A DNA stretch of 64,000 nt, from NCBI GenBank assembly GCA_019119895.1, contig DWWD01000024.1, positions 1 to 64,000 of the forward strand, read 5' to 3'. Below, one piece after another: positions 61,553 to 64,000 of the stretch (its first letter is position 1; each line of letters starts with the position of its first letter). The translations under genes were made by a program, and so were the position numbers. The stretch comes from Candidatus Anaerostipes avistercoris. Its GTDB lineage: Bacteria; Bacillota; Clostridia; Lachnospirales; Lachnospiraceae. The notes beneath the pieces were generated by a model, which was not told the DNA's origin, made no database searches, and was given only the letters and a program-made list of their open reading frames with translations.

Positions 61553-63763
61553 ATGGAATTTGTTGAAATCGAGCAGACTGGAAAACGTATATTTGAACAG
61601 TTTCCTGTTGTTAAAAAGTTAGCTAAAAGAGTATATCAGATTATAAGTGTAGTCACTTCAAAAGAAAAGTTTAAATCTGAAGGCAATATTGTCAGAATAT
61701 CTCCCGATGATGAATATGAATATTTTTATGGATATTATGATAAATCCCCATGGGATAAATCAGATCGTTACATGATTTGTCTAAAGGTCAAACAGACCTA
61801 TAAATCAGTGGCTCCGAAAGAACCAGGGATTGTTGGAGTGATTGACACACAGTCTAATAATAAATTTAAAATGATAGGAACTACGCATTCTTGGAATGTA
61901 CAGCAGGGATGTATGGCGCAATGGATGGGACCAGACTTTGAATCAAAAATAATATATAACGATTTCCGTGAGGGTAATTATTGTTCGGTAATTTATGATT
62001 TTAAAAACAATAAAGAAGAAAAAATACTTCCTATGGCTGTTTATGATGTAGCTAAAGATGGGAGCTTTATATTAAGCCTTGATTTTTCACGGTTGCATAG
62101 AATGCGTCCAGGCTATGGCTATTCAAATCTTCCAGATACTACTAAAGAGGAATTGTGTCCAGAAAAAGGATGTATTTGGAAGGTTAATGTTGAAACCGGA
62201 GAGGTTACTGAGCTATTTAAATATACAGACTTTGCGAACTTTGAACCAAATGAGAGTATGGTAGGTGCAGAACATAAAGTAAATCATCTGATGATAAGTC
62301 CAAATTGTAAAAGAGTTATGATATTACACCGTTGGTTCCAAAAAGGACGTAAGCACACTAGATTAGTAACAGTAAATATTGATAAAACGGAAATGTATAA
62401 CCTTAGCGACAATGTTTTTGTATCCCATTGTTATTGGAAAAATGATGAAGAAATTTTATCTTTTCTTCGGAAGAATGATGCGGGTGATCATTACTACTTG
62501 ATGAAAGATAAAACACAAGAATACAAGATGTATTGGCCGGAACTTAAGACCGATGGTCATTGCAGTTATAGTCCAAATCGGAAATATGTTATTACAGATA
62601 CGTATCCCAATAGGAAAAGGATTGCATCAGTTTATCTATGCACAGAAATATCAAACCAAAGTCAAAGAATTGCTAGGGTGTATTCACCGTTTAAGTATGA
62701 TAATGATTGTAGATGTGACTTGCATCCGAGATGGAATAGAAAAGGGGATAAAGTCTGTATCGATTCCGTTCATAATGGAAAGAGAGGATTGTTTGTAATT
62801 GATTTAACTACATTAATAATGAATAACGAAAAAAAAGAATTAGTAAATGAAAAAATAAAAAAAGTAGCAATTATTCGGTCTAATAAGTTTAAATTAATCG
62901 CAAAAGAAGAAAAAGATATATTTTATGTGGAAGATATGTTTTCAGAACTAAACAAAGTTAATTCTTTAATACGTGATATATGCCTATATGGAAGATTAAG
63001 GATTAGTAGCAATTATTATAATAAGAAATTAGTGAGTTTAGATACAGATACAATTATTATTTTTGACCCTCACGTAAGGATTCAATTTCTAAAATGGCTA
63101 GTAATGAACAATCCTGATAAGAGAATTATACTGTGGTTTTGGAATACGATAAAAGAAATTGGGAAAAACATTCCATTGGATAAAATACCAGAATCAATTG
63201 AATTGTGGTCCTATTCGATATATGACTGTGAAAAATATGGATTAAAATATAATACAACATTTTATCCATATGAAATACGAGTACATCAGGATGTAGAGGA
63301 AAAGTATGATGTTTGCTTTGTAGGGAAGGACAAGGGAAGATTAGAAAAGATATTAGAGATTAAAGAGGCTCTTGAAAAGAGAGGTTTAAAGACATATTTT
63401 CACATTTCACCTACACATCAATATGAATTGAGAAAAAAATCTGTATACAAACCGAAAATTGCTTATAGTGATGTTGATAATATAATTTCAAAAAGCCGTT
63501 GCATTTTAGATTGTGAGGTAGATAGCTTTGCAGGACCGACAATCAGACCTTTGGAGGCTATATACCGTAGGAAAAAATTGATATCAAATAATCAATCATT
63601 AAGAAATGAAGATTATTATAATAGTTCCAATATTTTCATTTATGGAAAAGATGATATTGATAAAATTATAGAATTCATAGAAAAACCGTATGAAGAATAT
63701 GATGAGTCAATATTGAAAAAATATAGTATGAGAGAATGGGTAAAACGTTTTTTTAAGGAATGA
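61553..63763 (+). CDS. Beta-propeller plus glycosyltransferase-like fusion protein
   Basis: 736 residues. Residues about 45-420 look like a beta-propeller, with repeated strand blocks such as YFYGYYDKSPWDKSDRYMI, HLMISPNCKRVMILHR, DGHCSYSPNRKYVITD and DLHPRWNRKGDKVCID, in the style of oligogalacturonide lyase or TolB-like propellers. Residues about 430-736 resemble a GT-B type glycosyltransferase (YDVCFVGKDKGRLEKIL, then DCEVDSFAGPTIRPLEAIYRRKKLIS). There is no signal peptide. It may bind a uronic acid-containing acceptor and add a sugar. The composition is strongly AT-rich. Exact activities are not known. Confidence 0.65.
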   Translation: MEFVEIEQTGKRIFEQFPVVKKLAKRVYQIISVVTSKEKFKSEGNIVRISPDDEYEYFYGYYDKSPWDKSDRYMICLKVKQTYKSVAPKEPGIVGVIDTQSNNKFKMIGTTHSWNVQQGCMAQWMGPDFESKIIYNDFREGNYCSVIYDFKNNKEEKILPMAVYDVAKDGSFILSLDFSRLHRMRPGYGYSNLPDTTKEELCPEKGCIWKVNVETGEVTELFKYTDFANFEPNESMVGAEHKVNHLMISPNCKRVMILHRWFQKGRKHTRLVTVNIDKTEMYNLSDNVFVSHCYWKNDEEILSFLRKNDAGDHYYLMKDKTQEYKMYWPELKTDGHCSYSPNRKYVITDTYPNRKRIASVYLCTEISNQSQRIARVYSPFKYDNDCRCDLHPRWNRKGDKVCIDSVHNGKRGLFVIDLTTLIMNNEKKELVNEKIKKVAIIRSNKFKLIAKEEKDIFYVEDMFSELNKVNSLIRDICLYGRLRISSNYYNKKLVSLDTDTIIIFDPHVRIQFLKWLVMNNPDKRIILWFWNTIKEIGKNIPLDKIPESIELWSYSIYDCEKYGLKYNTTFYPYEIRVHQDVEEKYDVCFVGKDKGRLEKILEIKEALEKRGLKTYFHISPTHQYELRKKSVYKPKIAYSDVDNIISKSRCILDCEVDSFAGPTIRPLEAIYRRKKLISNNQSLRNEDYYNSSNIFIYGKDDIDKIIEFIEKPYEEYDESILKKYSMREWVKRFFKE

Positions 63764-63770
63764 GATTATA

Positions 63771-64000
63771 ATGTATAATGCGATTTATGCCGGGATAGTT
63801 ACCTATAATCCGGATATAGAAAATCTAAAAAAAAATATTGAGGGAATAGCAGGTCAGGTTCCAATTGTAATTATAGTTGATAACGGATCCGAAAACGTCG
63901 GTGCGATTAAAAATTACATTAAGGAAATTAATAATGTTGTTATGATCTGTTTTGGCACTAATAAAGGAATTGCAGCAGCCCTTAATAGGCTAATGCAGTA
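63771..64000 (+). CDS. Family 2 glycosyltransferase (rhamnosyltransferase-like), cut by window end
   Basis: The first 76 codons of a GT2 protein: GIVTYNPDIENL, VIIVDNGSENVGAI and TNKGIAAALNRLM are the nucleotide-sugar strands of the fold, close to rhamnosyltransferases. It starts 7 bases after the previous stop behind AAGGA. It is incomplete at the right edge, so the polysaccharide locus continues beyond the window. Confidence 0.85.
   Translation, partial: MYNAIYAGIVTYNPDIENLKKNIEGIAGQVPIVIIVDNGSENVGAIKNYIKEINNVVMICFGTNKGIAAALNRLMQ

Overview
The window looks like a chromosomal segment of an anaerobic gut-type Firmicute, most likely a member of the Lachnospiraceae or a close relative. The evidence is strong AGGAGG-type ribosome sites, moderate GC, Clostridia-style FAD oxidoreductase/DUF1667 clusters, NifI-like P-II proteins, YhaM, MutS2 and PucR/BglG regulators. 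Species cannot be told from the sequence alone.

Layout. (1) 1-670: the 3' end of a 23S rRNA followed directly by tRNA-Asn, -Glu, -Cys and initiator tRNA-Met, with no 5S gene between 23S and the tRNAs. (2) 0.8-8.7 kb: a PepSY lipoprotein, then a leftward mannitol PTS operon (LacI regulator, EIIA, EIICB, Mtl1P dehydrogenase, MtlR, second EIIA, transaldolase-like aldolase) with two strong intergenic hairpins. (3) 9.1-13.2 kb: a GlpA-like / FAD-NAD oxidoreductase / DUF1667 / GpsA-like operon. (4) 13.4-25.3 kb: a proposed sulfonate (taurine-type) utilisation island. Two paralogous cassettes (PucR regulator, class III aminotransferase, Fe-type alcohol dehydrogenase) flank a central module made of a NifI1/NifI2-like P-II pair, a TauABC-type ABC transporter and a TauE/SafE-type exporter. 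The inferred route is import, transamination to an aldehyde sulfonate, reduction to a hydroxyalkanesulfonate and export, with nitrogen kept. (5) 25.4-43 kb: housekeeping genes (asnS, yqeY, mutS2, ppk, yhaM, rlmD, a UvrA-like ATPase) with an AbiE toxin-antitoxin pair, an EAL protein and several gene remnants. (6) 42.6-46.1 kb: a metal/arsenic stress group (DUF5714-ArsC fusion, HMA chaperone, P-type ATPase). (7) 46-54.4 kb: regulators and small metabolic genes, including a flavin-reductase pseudogene and a truncated esterase.

(8) 54.4-64 kb: the most striking region. A 1.6-kb segment bounded by 21-bp perfect inverted repeats carries a tyrosine recombinase, a strong terminator at one end and a consensus sigma-A promoter (TTGACA-16-TATAAT) at the other. 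In the sequenced orientation that promoter reads out across the repeat into an exopolysaccharide operon: two PqqD-like proteins, a sugar-phosphate transferase, a nucleotide-sugar epimerase, UDP-glucose dehydrogenase, a PssD/PssE glycosyltransferase pair, a beta-propeller/glycosyltransferase-like fusion and a GT2 cut by the window edge. This is the arrangement expected of a recombinase-controlled ON/OFF promoter, captured here in the ON state. The two PqqD-like (peptide-binding RRE fold) genes at the head of the polysaccharide operon, with no radical SAM partner in view, are unexplained. GC drops visibly from about 58 kb onward, as is common for exchanged surface-polysaccharide genes.
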